This document shows positions 13,184-25,397 of a stretch of DNA of 64,000 bases, piece after piece (position 1 is the first letter of the stretch; every line of letters starts with the position of its first letter). A model generated the notes under the pieces. That model was not told the DNA's origin, did not search any database, and was given only the letters and a program-made list of their open reading frames with translations. A program made the translations under genes and the position numbers. The DNA comes from Lantana camara. Its lineage: Eukaryota > Streptophyta > Magnoliopsida > Lamiales > Verbenaceae. The DNA is taken from NCBI GenBank assembly GCA_037501455.1, contig CM074855.1:53637001-53701000 (forward strand), written 5' to 3'.

Positions 13184-15871
13184 TCCTTAAGTGGTATCAG
13201 AGCTCTAGGTTGCAAAACCGAGCTCTTGAGTCGTGTTGAGTCTGTCTAGGTCGTACGGCATAGGAATAACTGCGCATTGCATTTGTTTGACTTGATATTT
13301 TGACCCTTCAACATGAATTGTTCTGTGATTATATGATTGTGTGTGCATTCTGACTTTGATTATGCAACATTTTATTTTATGTGCTTTATAATTTACAACT
13401 AATTGTTGCATTTACGTGATATACGTGTTACATTTCATTGGCATCCTTAATCGGCATGCATCGAATTTAGTGTTTGAATTTTAGTGTGACCTGTGAGTCA
13501 ACATTGAGATTTCCCTCCGTCAACACTACCTATTGGCGCTACAACGAAAACATACCATAATTCGAAGGTGAAAGGATTTCCTACGAAGATCAACGTTCAT
13601 GAAAAGGTTCAGAGTTGAAAGAATGAGATTTACTATATTGACTTACTATCTTAAAGTCAATTGAAAGATGAAGTTTGACGAATTCTCGCCTTGCGGATTC
13701 GTTCATTTGAAAATAGTCAATTTGTTGAGGGAAATGAGTCAATGGAGGAGATTCTGATCAAGTAGAACCGATTTAAAGGAGTTTGATGAGCTTCCGCCTT
13801 GATGATTCGTTTATTTTACTCACCTTGTTGATCGAAACGAGTCAATGTAGAGGGATCCGATCTAATAAGAATCTGATCAAATAAGACCCGATCAAGTTCA
13901 AGGGATGTGGATAGGTAACCATGTTACTTAAGCAACGAACTACAAACCATCGGTGAGTGTTGGAGGTTTTGGTGCCGTTTAGAGTTAACAAACGACAAGA
14001 CAAGATTGGTTGTTATCTCTCTGGGTGTATTCTTTCTGCTGAGATGGAAGATTCTACTGAGATAGGAATAGATCACATAGATGCCAAAAGATTCTATTCA
14101 AGTTTTAGAATCATATACCATGGATTGCTTTAGGAAATGACTAATACCACTAGCGCCGAGCTTAACTCTGAGATAGATTTCTGATTGACGACCGATTTAT
14201 GGGCAATTTCTCGAAGATGAATAGGTTAAGGTTTCACACATGAATTAGGACTCTTGGTGGGAACCGAAGATGATTCTGGTTGAACAAGGGCTACGGTCTG
14301 GTAAAGGGTTGGATTATAAGCATGCTTGCTGGGTTACCTCTTCACACAAAAAGATTCATGATCTTATTCATGTTTCAGAATCGTGTGACATGACTTACCT
14401 TGGGAAATGCTTAACATCATGATCGTCCAGCATAGTTCAAAGATAAATTTTAGATTGGCAATCGAATTGTGGAATTCCTTGAGGATGAGCAGACTAAGGT
14501 TTAACACATAAGTCAGAGTTCTTGAAGGAGACTGTGGATGATTCTGGGTGAGTAAGGATTATGGTTTAGTAGAGAGTTGGATGATGGACATAATTGCTGA
14601 ATTGCCTCTTCACATCAAAAGATGTAAGACAAGAAGTCCAGATGATGTAGAGTGCATCATTATCGGCTTAATCAACTCCTACCACTTCGTCTCAACTTCC
14701 TGTCAAGAGTTTGACACTACGGTGATCGGTACGCCAAGCATTCATGGCATTTGCATACATGCATCGCTTAAGTATTCTTATCTTGTTTTGTTTGATGTGT
14801 GTGATGATTGTCGTTGTTCTGACTGTGATAACATGGCTACCTGATCTAGCATTGATAACCTGGAATATCTGTTTTTGGTGAACTATTGCTGAAATGAATA
14901 AGTTACGTGTTTATGTGGATTAAGCATGTCTATGTGATTCAAAACTCCCTTGATTGCTCACTAACCTCGCATATAACATACATACATACTGTAATCTGGT
15001 TTTACAGGGATTCCATCACGATATCCCCCTTGAGTTGAGGTATGAGCGTGGAATCTATACTCAAGGGATACCGATATCAGTTGTGTAAGGTACACCAAAC
15101 ATGCACCGCATACTTTTCATCAAGTGTTACTCTGATTTGTGTATGTACGAGTGTTGATCTGTGGATTTATTTGTAAGAGAGACCTTAGGCCCCTCTTTTT
15201 ACGTGTTGGAGAGATGTAGGATTCTCTCTATTTATGTGATAGAAAGATGTTGGATTCTTTCTAAATTTCGTGCACGAGAGATGTTCGATTCTCTCGTACT
15301 TAGATATTCGGGGAGATGCTGGATTCTCTTGAATTTAGGGGTTTGAGAAATTTTGGAATTTCTTGAACTAGAATGTTGGAAAGTGCTGGAATCTGTCTAA
15401 CTTAGGCTGTGAGACGGGGTTCTCACAACTGTCTGCTCGAGAGACGGGGCTCTCTCTTATGTGATTGAGAGACGGGGTTCTCTCGCTTTCTATGTTCGAG
15501 AGACGGGGTTCTCTCCCCTTTTGTGCTGAGAGATGGGATTCTCTCTTGTTTGTTGTAGCTGCGTTACGCGTTGTCCTGGCTACTATCTGCAAGTGACGAG
15601 TTTGCGACGCCATCGAAGTTGAGTGTAGTGACAACTATTCATCTCATGGGAATGGTCGAACAACTTGATGAAAGCAACGGTCCAGTACTCAAATGGATCC
15701 CAATGACAACGAGACATCGCGAGAAAGGTTCAGTAAAGACAATGAGAGTAAACTTCACCACGGAGGCTAAGTTTTACGCAACTCCTCGAGAAGGGTTAAG
15801 ACACTATCACTCGAAGCTTTTCCAGCTCAGCAGTGGAACCTGGGGACCAGGTTCTCTTAAGGGGGGAAGGT
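13184..15871 (+). other. Non-coding interior of LARD-like element
   Basis: The primer site TGGTATCAGAGCT lies at 13192-13204 and a polypurine tract (AAGGGGGGAAGG) just before the 3' LTR at 15859-15870. Between them I recognise no protein domain. Short frames (such as 14548-14844 and 15571-15876) have no motif I can identify. A block of hairpin-forming repeats occupies 15176-15560. The region 13600-14550 shows loose internal repetition: TTCCGCCTTG..GATTCGTT near 13683 and 13790, and two copies of a roughly 280-bp passage around 14070 and 14350 that share CAAAAGATTC, TTTAGGAAATG and similar blocks. Confidence 0.8.
15176..15560 (+). repeat. Array of about 12 hairpin repeats
   Basis: A repeated unit of about 25-45 bp has the form arm, then TGTNGGAT or CGGGGT, then complementary arm. 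The commonest arms are GAGAGA and TCTCTC. Variants keep pairing: TAGAAAGA/TCTTTCTA (15240-15263), ACGAGAGA/TCTCTCGT (15274-15297), TGTGAGA/TCTCACA (near 15408-15427) and GAGAAAT/ATTTCTT (near 15344-15364, one G-T pair). The array lies 0.3-0.7 kb upstream of the polypurine tract. Confidence 0.85.
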
Positions 15872-17747
15872 TGTAACACCCCGCATTTTCGGAGCAAGAT
15901 ACGATGCCGTTTTCGTACGATTAGATTATTATTTATTTAACTCTGCTTGTGCTTGAATTGCCTTATTTATGTTTTAATAGTTTGATTGACTCGATTGCAA
16001 CCTTACAAAAATATGTGGACTTAATTGAACTTTGCCTAATCGTCTGGGACTCCCTTTCTAATTTATTAATTTCAAATTTGGATCTAATTGGTTCTTATCT
16101 TAAACTTTGTGGTCACTTTATAATTTCATAACATTTGATTCGGACTTAATTGAACCTATCTAAGACCTGCGGACTCAATTGCTTAACTAGACGACTCGAG
16201 GGACCTATCTGCAATTCTTGGAAAGGAGTCTTTTAATACGCTGAAAACCCTAGCAGCGCTCATTATTTTCTTTTCTTCCTCTCTTCGTCTTCAATCGCAG
16301 CAGCTTCACTAGCGGCGCCAGCACTCCCCACCGCGGCGACGCATCGCCACCACCACCTCGCTTCTGCCTCATCCGAAAAGAGAAGCCACAAAGAGCAGCA
16401 ACTCCAGCGACGCCCTCCCCTTTCGGTTTCAAGTAGCGGCGCAGCAGTTTTCTCCCCACCGAACCACTGCCACGATTCAGCATCACCACCACCGCTACCT
16501 TCCTTTCTCCGCTTTCTCCGTCGTTCACCAGCGACGCCTTCTTTCTCAGCCACACCATCGCCGGCGACGATTCGCGGCCAGCACAACTCAGATCCGGACA
16601 CCCCGCTTTGGTCAAAAACCACCCGTAACCTCGTTTCTTCGCCCAGATCTGAGAATCCCCTTTTCATCACCTGCTAGTTCTCCGCCGCCAAAACCCCATC
16701 TTCTCCGGCGAACTCGGTCAGCCGTCGCCACCACCGAGCATCCACTTTCTCCCTCTCCCGTTTCAGAGGACAAGAGTAGCGCCACCACTCAGCCGCCGAG
16801 TCTCTGCAAATCAGCCACCATAGCACCACCCCCGGCTGTCTCGCCACGGATCCGACCACCACTGCCAGGTCTAGTCGCCGATCTCTATCGCAGCTATCAG
16901 ACCCGGTCACCTTCTCAGGCCTCCGTTTCGATTTAGCTATCAGAAATCACCACTCTAGCAGCGGAGTCCTACTCTCCTTCATCAATCCTTGCCGCTGCTT
17001 CTTCCAATTGTAAATCCCTTGTTTTGTTTTCGTTTCCCTTCATTTTTTTTTCTATATGAATTTAGTTGTATTATTATTTTAATATCCAATATGAATATGA
17101 ATTCTGAAGTATAATCTCGTTTTGTTTGTAATGGGAACTTATGTGAATTGATGGTATAACTGAATGGTAATCGTATGCTGTATATGTTATAATCTGGTTG
17201 ATGGGTTTATATGGATGACATTTTGACTATCAAATTATTCGAACTACGGATTAATTGTTTAGTGATCCTCTTGGATAATTATAATGAAATCTGTATATTC
17301 GTATTATGAAGTTGGAACCTTGTTGTGTTAACTGAAAATTGGACGGCTTAGATTGTATTTAAAGGAAATGGGTTAACTAATTTAGAATTGAGTTGAATTC
17401 ATTTCAATTAAATTTCAAACTTTATGACAATAATTACTTATCATGAAAAGAACAAAGTCATGCTTAATTATTACGTTACATATTGGTAATTAATAAATAA
17501 TGGTGGTAACTAATTAAATGCCTAATGGTGTAGGTAATGCAATATGTTAATTGTGGGATCTGTGAACAGGGCGTACATGGTGTGCATGCGTGTTGTTTAC
17601 ATATATGGTGTGCTTGATATATTAGAACTAAATGAATTATTAACTGTTTTGGGTTGAAGTAATCGTAAAAGTATTCTAATTGTGATGTTGGATAACTAGA
17701 CTTAGTGTCTGAGACTTTTGTGAGTTATGTGGGTTGTACAATGTGTG

Positions 17748-17778
<31 letters not shown>

Positions 17779-19406
17779 AATAAATTCCAATTTGTATATT
17801 AAGCTTGATTCTTTGTTTAGAACTTTAATGATGTGAATTTTAAATTGTGGCTTAGGCTTTGTTATCAAATTGTAGATATTTGGCCATAACTCGATTAAAT
17901 GTCTAATTATTTACGTGTTATACTATACCATTTCACATCACCCATGTCATCTTACAATCATCGCCGTGCGTCTTTGTGGTTCATGTCTGAGTCTTGTCTC
18001 ATGAGTACACTGTATTCCCTTTCTGTACAGTGATCTCCAGGGTGGAGACAGCCTGATCGAGTATGCATCCGTCTTGTCAATTCTGGTATCTCGTCGCTTC
18101 TCAGGTGAGGTTTAGGATTTTGTATAGTTACACGACCTATGGCCTTAATATGCTGATTTCAACCCTTGCATGCGAGTATATCTATTATAAATACGTATGT
18201 GTTGGATATGATATGTTTATGACCTTCTGAATCAACTCTGTTTGGAAAATTAAATATGAAAGCATATGTAAGCTACTTTGGGAAAACAGTTGTGTTGTGA
18301 TTATGTAGCGAGATTGCCATGAAAGATTGGCGTATGTGATCCGTTGTGATCTGTTCTGTTGTGATCCGTTGTGATCTGTGTGTGGATCGATCCTGGTGAA
18401 CTGCGGGTAATGGATACCCCGGGACGGTTAGGGCCGTCGGGGTAATTCATCTATTTCGTAGTTCCTTTTGAGATATCTTCATGCGACCCGTGCTGTAGGG
18501 AAGGTGTGGTATCTTGAGCCTTCGGCCAAGGCCGGGGAGGACTCTTGTGGGTTCGCAACCCCTTGAGGGTGAGTCTATTTTAGACGGTTTATTCTCGATG
18601 GTATGGGGACGGTACATCTCCTCCATCATTGGTGTAGAGGTTGGATTGATTTTGATTTATTTTATGAGGAGTTGAGGTTGGAAGCTCGTACTCGCCGAGC
18701 AGTTGTTATGATCTGTTATGGGAATTATGAATCGGGATAGAGTCCTTTCTGAAAAATGATTTTTCTAAACTTATATCTATATCTAATTGGGTATATTTCG
18801 AAATGTTTTGGTATGCAACACCTATCCCCGGTTCATGAGTCCATCCTTTTTATTCTGTGCTATGCTCCTTATATATATATTGTGGGTGTGCGTTAGCCCC
18901 CTCACTCGGTCAAGTTGACTGACCCCTCATTTACACTTTTAGTTGCAGGTTGTTGGCGTTTGCTAGGCGGAAGTGAGTCTTTTGTGTTGCACATCGTCGG
19001 TCTAGTCTTTCCTTTTGCATTTATCCTCTCATACACTTTACTTATGCTTTGACTTGTAGACTTGAGATTATACTTTACTATTCGGTAGCCCTGCGTGGCA
19101 CTCTCATTCGGCCCTTGTGGTACTTGATGATTATTACTTTATGTTGATATTTGGGATTAGGTATCTATGCTAGTTGAACCCGTCACCTGCCTTGTATGTT
19201 TTGTTTTAAATGCTTCCGCTACCTATTGTTGTTGGTTTTAATTGCTTCCGCACTCTGAGTTTTGGTCAAGTTAGATCCGCCTAGCCTAGCGTGTGAGTTG
19301 GTCTCCCGTTCGCTCTGATTCGGATTCGGGCATGGACTTTCATTTCATGTTCCGGGTCTGGGTCATAGTGCGGGGGATGTGACACTTCTCCGTTTGGGGT
19401 GTTACA
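15872..19406 (+). repeat. 3' LTR of LARD-like element
   Basis: This is a near-identical copy of 9649-13183 with the same length and ends. Differences are single substitutions scattered along it, with a small cluster near 18857-18895 (TATATATATATTG against TATATATAAATTA). Confidence 0.9.
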
Positions 19407-19861
19407 CTCCTTCCCCCTTTTTCCAGTTTCTTTTGCAGGCGTTGGTTACTAGGCGGAGTTAAGATTGTCGAGTCATTGTTCTAGTCTCACTCATTTACAC
19501 TCACTGCATATTATATTGTTTCTAAGTACTGTATTGATTTATTATTGTTGGCCGGTGTGCCCTTATTGAATTGATATTGATTCGGGACAGGTTAGGACAG
19601 GTATATTGATTAGTGGAACCCCTATTTATATTCGTATTGGATTTCATTTATTTCATGGATATTACATAAATGATTTCCTTGCTTCCGCATTTTGGGTTTT
19701 TGTTGATTGTCCCAGGGTTAGCTTCCACCTAGTCAGGACTGTTCTTTTGATTGTCACCCGTTCGCTGTGAGTCCGATTCATGTGTGGACTGCCTACTTCA
19801 TATGTGGATTAGACTCATAGTGCGGGGGATGTGGTGCCTATCGTCCCGGTGCTACATTGAG

Positions 19862-21524
19862 AATCCCGATCTAATTTTATTTTAATTTTATCTTTTAAAA
19901 TTAGTTTTGCTAAAATAAAATTATTTTAAAATTTTGATTAAATTGGGATTTTTGAGAATTGATCGATTTAAATTTTGAGAAAAATTGCAAACGTTATTTT
20001 CTGAAAATATTGAAAGAAAAAAATAATTAATTTTCAGAAATTAATTGGAATTTTATTTGTCTATTATTTTTTGGGTTTTATTGAAAAGGCTCTTGAACAA
20101 GAATTGCATCTAAGTCGTGTTTTAAGCTATTAGAGCTTAAAGCGAGAATTTTAATTTATTGGTTAAATTTAAATTCTTGCAAAAGCATGTTAGGTGATCA
20201 TGGGTTTAGACTGATGTATGGTTTTAATTTATGCACATGGATGGTTTAAATTGGGGTTGGAGCCCTATAATTGCGTTTTTCAATTGAGGTTGGAGCCTCA
20301 CTTATGTGCGTACTGTTATGTGATTTACTATGTGGCTTTCCATATTACTGTTTTTGAGGCCGGGGTATGCCCCGTGTAATTGTCTAAGGCCAATATGAAG
20401 ATTGAGTCTTATTACTTTATGTCTTTTTCTTTTTATTGTAATTTGAGAGTAGAGATAGGTGGTGAGGTTTTATTTTCATTTTGGAGACAATGCACCCATG
20501 GAGTAAGATGGATCACATTCAAGTAACAAGGAGGCCATAAGTGATGACCCCTCAAAATGTTAGGGAGGGGAATCTCAATTGTAAAAATATAATAGAGATA
20601 GGGCTCGTATTTTGTTACCGCTTTCCCTTATGTGATTTAAACTGTTTATGTGGCATGTATGTTAGAACTTGTGCTTGTGGAGTGGCTCCCACATAACACA
20701 CATAAGATAGGTAGAACCCATGATCATTACATGTTAGTATCATGCTAGGACATGTTATCTGTTTATGTGCTTGTTTGAAATGCATTTAAGTGTACTTGCA
20801 TTAATCAAGACTAATAAAATTGGATAACATATATGTTGGTGAGGTCGAACCAGACAACTCTCCGGTTAATTCGAAAATTCCCATTAAATATTAAGCTAAT
20901 TTCGAATAAATAGGTGTTTAATTCGAGATGCAAATTTTGAATTAAATTCCTAACATTCCATCATTAGGTTTTAAGTTTAGTAAGTGAAGCTAGTTATTGT
21001 CCGCGAGTCGTGGGATAGCTAGTGGAGCTTATTAGTTCTTAGTTACCTAATTGATCATTTTAAATGATCAATATTTCGTGATCAATTTTAGCAAGGGCGA
21101 TGTCCGCGAGTCGTGCGTCGTTCGAACTAAGTTTTGATCATGATCTTATGATTGACGTGTCTAGCTTAACGCCTAAGTAAGTATGGATGTCGCACGAGTC
21201 GTGCGTCCATATTGAAAGATAGGTGGTGCAAAAACAACTACTAAGAGTTCTAAAGGTGTTAGAATTGGTAAGTTGTACCTACCTGGGGTTCTTACTTAGA
21301 ATGTCCGCGAGTCGTGGGTTCGAGGTAAAATGCCTAGGATCTTAGTACCCATTGGGAAACGTGTTCCTCTTAGATCTTTGGGAATTCTAGATCTTTGAAA
21401 AACAGTGGGAGCTACATTAGATTAAAGACCTTATCTTTTGTATATCGTTATGATTCAGCATGCTCACTAGTTCTCTGTTTTACCATTTAGGTCATAGATT
21501 CTGTGATTCTCTACGTGTTTTGAA
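19862..21524 (+). other. Copia leader, second part
   Basis: This is non-coding, AT-rich copia leader resuming after the nested insertions and running to the gag start. It carries four copies of the motif GTCCGCGAGTCGTG or a close variant at 20999-21012, 21102-21115, 21189-21202 and 21303-21316. The third contains the perfect inverted repeat GCACGAGTCGTGC. No open frame of note was seen. A long leader is common in several plant copia lineages. Confidence 0.7.
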
Positions 21525-22442
21525 ATGGCAACCAAAAACCCTCTTGTATCGATCCTCGAGTCAAACAAGTTGACTGGTCCCAACTATTCTGATTGGCTGA
21601 GGAATCTAAAAATCATTTTAGATTCTGAGAAGAGAACTTATGTTCTCTTCGAAGGGGAGCCTAGTCCCGAAGGGAAGGCTCCCACTCGGGCCGAGCGGGA
21701 CGCGATTCAGAAGTGGAAGGATGATAATCTCCAAGCCCGTCGCCTTATGTTGGCTAACATGTCTCCGGACTTGCAAAGGCAACATGAGGCCATGGAGTTC
21801 GCTTGGGAGATTTACGACCACTTAGAGCAACTTTACCGCCCTCATGAACGTGTTACAAGGTATAACACTTCAAAGGAATTGTTCCACTTGAGAATGAGGG
21901 AAGGTTCAAGTGTCCATGAATATGGACTCAAGTTTCTCGGTGAGAAACTTGCTTCCATGGACATGCCACTGAAAGATGAGCTTTCAGTGGATTTGTTGCT
22001 ACCTTCGCTCCCACCATCATTCAACCCATTTGTCCTTAACTTCAATATGAATCATGCTGGTGCTACTGTAGCGGAACTGATTAGTCAGCTTGTGACTGCT
22101 GAAAGCACGATCAAGAAGGACAATAAGGTTTTGATGGTGAATGCTCCATCTTCCTCTTCTGGGCTTTCTAAAGGTAAGGGCAAGAAAGCCCAAAAGAAGA
22201 AGAAGAAACCCTTTAGGCCCACTGGTGGCATTTCGAAGGGGAAGGCCCAAAAGAAGAAGCGTGATCAGAAAGAGGATGTTTGCTTCCATTGTGACAAAGC
22301 GGGACATTGGAGGAGAAACTGCCCAGAGTATAAGGCTACTCTAAAGAAAGGTATTTTTCTCGTTGAAGTAAATCTTTCTATTAATTTTAGTTCTTGGGTA
22401 CTTGATACCGGTTGTGGAACTCATATCTGTAATGATGTATAG
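21525..22442 (+). CDS. Copia Gag and start of protease
   Basis: This is an open frame of 305 codons. The N-terminal part has the copia gag (UBN2-type) pattern, with LTGPNYSDWLRNLK at about residues 16-29. A Lys-rich basic stretch (about 215-250) precedes a CCHC zinc knuckle, CFHCDKAGHWRRNC, starting near residue 253. That knuckle is the nucleic-acid binding element of the capsid protein. The aspartic protease active-site motif LDTGCGTHIC follows at about 293-302. The frame then ends at TAG (22440-22442), immediately after the protease motif, and the same frame continues beyond it as open coding sequence. It is the beginning of one gag-pol polyprotein. I chose the ATG at 21525 because it begins the conserved gag N-terminus. 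Confidence 0.85.
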   Translation: MATKNPLVSILESNKLTGPNYSDWLRNLKIILDSEKRTYVLFEGEPSPEGKAPTRAERDAIQKWKDDNLQARRLMLANMSPDLQRQHEAMEFAWEIYDHLEQLYRPHERVTRYNTSKELFHLRMREGSSVHEYGLKFLGEKLASMDMPLKDELSVDLLLPSLPPSFNPFVLNFNMNHAGATVAELISQLVTAESTIKKDNKVLMVNAPSSSSGLSKGKGKKAQKKKKKPFRPTGGISKGKAQKKKRDQKEDVCFHCDKAGHWRRNCPEYKATLKKGIFLVEVNLSINFSSWVLDTGCGTHICNDV

Positions 22443-25381
22443 ATGCCAAGTGAAGTCCAACAACTCAAAGAAGCAGAATGTGTCTTGAATATCGGCGATG
22501 GCTCAAAGGTTGAAGCTCGAGCTTTAGGCACAATTAGATTAGATTTAGGTAGTTTTGAGTTAGTCTTAAATAAAGTCCTTTATGTACCGAGCATTATTCG
22601 TAATATAATTTCAGTTCCAATATTAGATTGTGAAGGTTATGAAACTTATATTAAGAATGGTAAATACTTTATCAAACGGAACAACTCTTCCGTTCACATC
22701 GGTACTCTAAGTAATAGACTTTATCTAACTCAGAATATCAGTATTATGAATATACAACAAGAAACGAAGCGTAAGAGAGATGACAAAGTTTCAGCTCCCT
22801 TATGGCACGCTAGATTAGGACACATTTCCAAGAACATAATTAGCAAGATAAACACTTTAGGATCATTCTCTGAAAATGATCTCAAAGAGTTAACTTCTTA
22901 CGAATCCTGTCTCAAAGGAAAGATGTCCAAAGTTCCTTTTAAAGGGACTGTGGAACGTGCCACTAAGGTCTTGGATTTGATCCATTCTGATGTTTGTGGA
23001 CCGCTCAGTGTAAGCACTAGAAACAATCATCAGTATTTCATAACCTTTACCGATGACTTTAGTCGATATGGTTATATATACTTAATGAAGTACAAATCTG
23101 AAGCTTTTGAGAAATTCTTAGAATTTCAAAAGGAGGTTGAGAACCAAACTGGTCACAAGATCAAAGCTTAATGGGATTATTTCTTAGTGGACTCCTCCGG
23201 GAACTCCTCAGCTTAATGGAGTTTCTGAGAGAAGGAATCGAACCCTACTTGATATGGTTCGTTCCATGATGAGTTTCACTGACTTACCACCTTCTTTCTG
23301 GGGTTATGCCCTAGAAAGTGCAGCAAAGATTTTGAATCTATTTCCCTCTAAGTCAGTCCCTAAAACGCCCTATGAAATGTGGCATGGTAAAATCCCTAGT
23401 TATTCTTACTTAAGAATTTGGGGTTGTCCTGCTTACGTGAAGAGGACGGTGGGAGATAAGTTAGAATCTCGTTCTAACTTATGCTACTTTGTAGGTTATC
23501 CTTAGGAATCCATAGGATACTACTTCTATGATCAATCTGAGCAAAAAGTGTTTGTTTCCAGAAATGACACTTTTCTGGAGGAACCGTTCCTTAAAGAAAA
23601 GAAAGGCAAGATCATAGAATTAGAAGAAGTACAAAGTGATCCCACACCACCCACTGAAGAAACGTCCCCTTCTGATCAACAACAACCAATCACGAATTTC
23701 GATACACATGAAAATCCTCCTCTAAGGCGTTCTGAACGCACTCCTAGACAGCCGGAGAGATGGTATAGATTCTTCCATGAAATCTCTCAAAAGGATGATG
23801 ATCCTTTGACATATGAGGAGGCACTTTCAGATTCTGACTCTGAACAATGGATAGAAGCCATGAAATCCGAAATGGACTCCATGAACTCCAACCAAGTTTG
23901 GACCTTGGTAGATTCGCCTGATGGGGTCAAACTCATAGGTTGCAAATGGATCTTTAAGAGAAAGCTTGGAGTTGTTGGAAGCAATTGCCGCCTACAAATC
24001 AAGACTGGTTGCAAAAGGATTCACTCAAAGACCCGGCGTGGACTTTGATGCAACCTTTTCACCAGTTGCAATGCAAAAGTCTATTCGGATCATGCTTGCC
24101 ATTGCTGCGTATTATGACTACGAGATATGGCAAATGGATGTGAAAACTGCCTTTCTCAATGGTGACATTGATAAAGACATTTATATGGAGCAACCCATAG
24201 GTTTCACATTCAGTGGGAGTGAGCAAAAGGTTTGCAAACTCCAAAGATCGATCTATGGATTGAAACAGGCTTCTAGGAATTGGCATATTCGATTTGATGA
24301 ATCAGTCAGAGCGTTTGGCTTCATTCAAATTTCGAATGAATCATGTGTGTATATAAAGGAATTGGAGACCTCAGTGCAATTCTTTGTACTTTATGTTGAT
24401 GACATCTTTCTTATTGGGAATTCGAAGGATGACATGAAAGTGACTAAGTTATAGTTATCGAACCAATTCGAGATGAAAGATCTTGGTGATGCGTCCTATA
24501 TCCTTGGAAATAAAATCTATCGAGATAGATCTAGAAGGTTAATAGGACTATCACAGTTGATGTACATTGACAAAGTATTGAAGAGATTCAATATGGAGTC
24601 AGCAAAGGTTAAGAACCTTCCTATGAGTGTAGGAACATGTCTTTCAAAGAAGATGTGTCCCAAGACTAACCTTGAGAAGGAAAGAATGACTCATACAACT
24701 TATGCATCAGCAATAGGTAGCATAATGTATGCAATGTTATGTACTCTTCCGGATGTGGCTTATGCACTTAGTGTGACAAGTCGTTTCCAATCTGACCCTG
24801 GAGATGGTCACTGGGCTCCCGTGAAGAATATTCTTAAGTACTTGAAAAGTACTAAAGATTTATTCTTAGTTTACGGAGGTCAGAAAGGTCTTACTGTCGA
24901 AGGATACTACGATGCAAGCTTTACATCTGACTTAGATGATTTTAAGTCAATGTCAGGATACATTTTCTGCCTAAACGGCGGAGCAATGAGTTGGAAGAGT
25001 TCCAAGCAAACGACCACTGAAGATTCGACCACTGAGGCCGAATACTTAGCTGCAAATGATGCAGCTAAGGAAGGTGTTTGGATTAGAAACTTCATTCAAG
25101 AGTTGAATGTCGTTCCTAGCATGAAAGACCCCATTTCTGTGTTTTGTGACAACACGGGGGTGGTTGCTCAAGCAAGAGAACCAAGATCTCACCAACGGAC
25201 CAAGCACATTATGAGGAAGTATCACTTAATCCGTGATATTATCAAAAGAGGAGATGTGCAAATCGAGAGGGTCACATCAGCAGAGAACGTGGCAGATCCA
25301 CTTACTAAGCCCCTTAGTCGAGAAGCTTTCCAAGGTCATCTTCAGAAGATGGGACTTAGAGTAGCTTTAGAATGGCTTTGA
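22443..25381 (+). pseudogene. Copia pol: integrase, RT, RNase H (broken)
   Basis: The remainder of the polyprotein is in pieces. 22443-23171 has the rest of protease, the pre-integrase zinc domain (WHARLGH...; the first Cys of the expected CxxC is Tyr in YESC) and the first integrase Asp (HSDVCGP). A deletion at about 23168 removes the segment expected to hold the second catalytic Asp and shifts the frame. TAG at 23185-23187 follows, then the integrase Glu region (GVSERRNRTL) and TAG at 23503-23505. RT starts near 23800; there is a frameshift near 23965-23990; the RT active site YVDD lies near 24393-24404; then TAG at 24452-24454. 24473-25381 gives the RT end and RNase H (STTEAEY motif), ending LTKPLSREAF... 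with a TGA at 25379. The copy cannot make a full Pol, although every domain remains recognisable. Confidence 0.9.
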
Positions 25382-25382
25382 C

Positions 25383-25397
25383 GGGCAAGTGGGAGAT
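25383..25397 (+). other. Polypurine tract of copia element
   Basis: The purine-rich GGGCAAGTGGGAGAT lies directly before the 3' LTR, the usual site where plus-strand synthesis is primed. Confidence 0.8.

Larger units (their letters stand above)
9649..19406 (+). mobile_element. Young non-autonomous LTR element (LARD-like)
   Basis: Two LTRs of exactly 3535 bp (9649-13183 and 15872-19406) flank a 2688-bp interior. The 5-bp target duplication CTCCT is at 9644-9648 and 19407-19411. The interior starts with a tRNA-Met-type primer site and ends with a polypurine tract, but holds no recognisable gag, protease, RT, RNase H or integrase. This fits a large retrotransposon derivative that depends on another element's proteins. 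Sequence next to the primer site (GGTTGCAAAACCGAG, then GAGTCGTGT) is shared with the leader of the chromodomain gypsy element at 55430-55484, which suggests a relative of that lineage as helper. I counted about 18 differences between the LTRs by eye, so it is the youngest insertion in this stack. Confidence 0.9.
6372..19856 (+). mobile_element. Gypsy-type solo LTR, interrupted by a younger element
   Basis: The LTR-like sequence starts TGTAACACCCCGG at 6372 and ends GGTGCTACA at 19856, with the LARD-like element 9649-19406 inserted in it. Its own length is therefore about 3.7 kb (6372-9648 plus 19412-19856, plus one copy of the duplication). Flanks are TTGAA (6367-6371) and TTGAG (19857-19861), a 4/5 match to a target duplication, so it is read as a solo LTR. 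It shares the general plan of the other gypsy LTRs here: palindromes about 1.4 kb from the start (7723-7876), a block with GACTGACCCCTCC, and a terminal block with TGCGGGGGATGTG. No protein-coding sequence was recognised. Confidence 0.7.
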
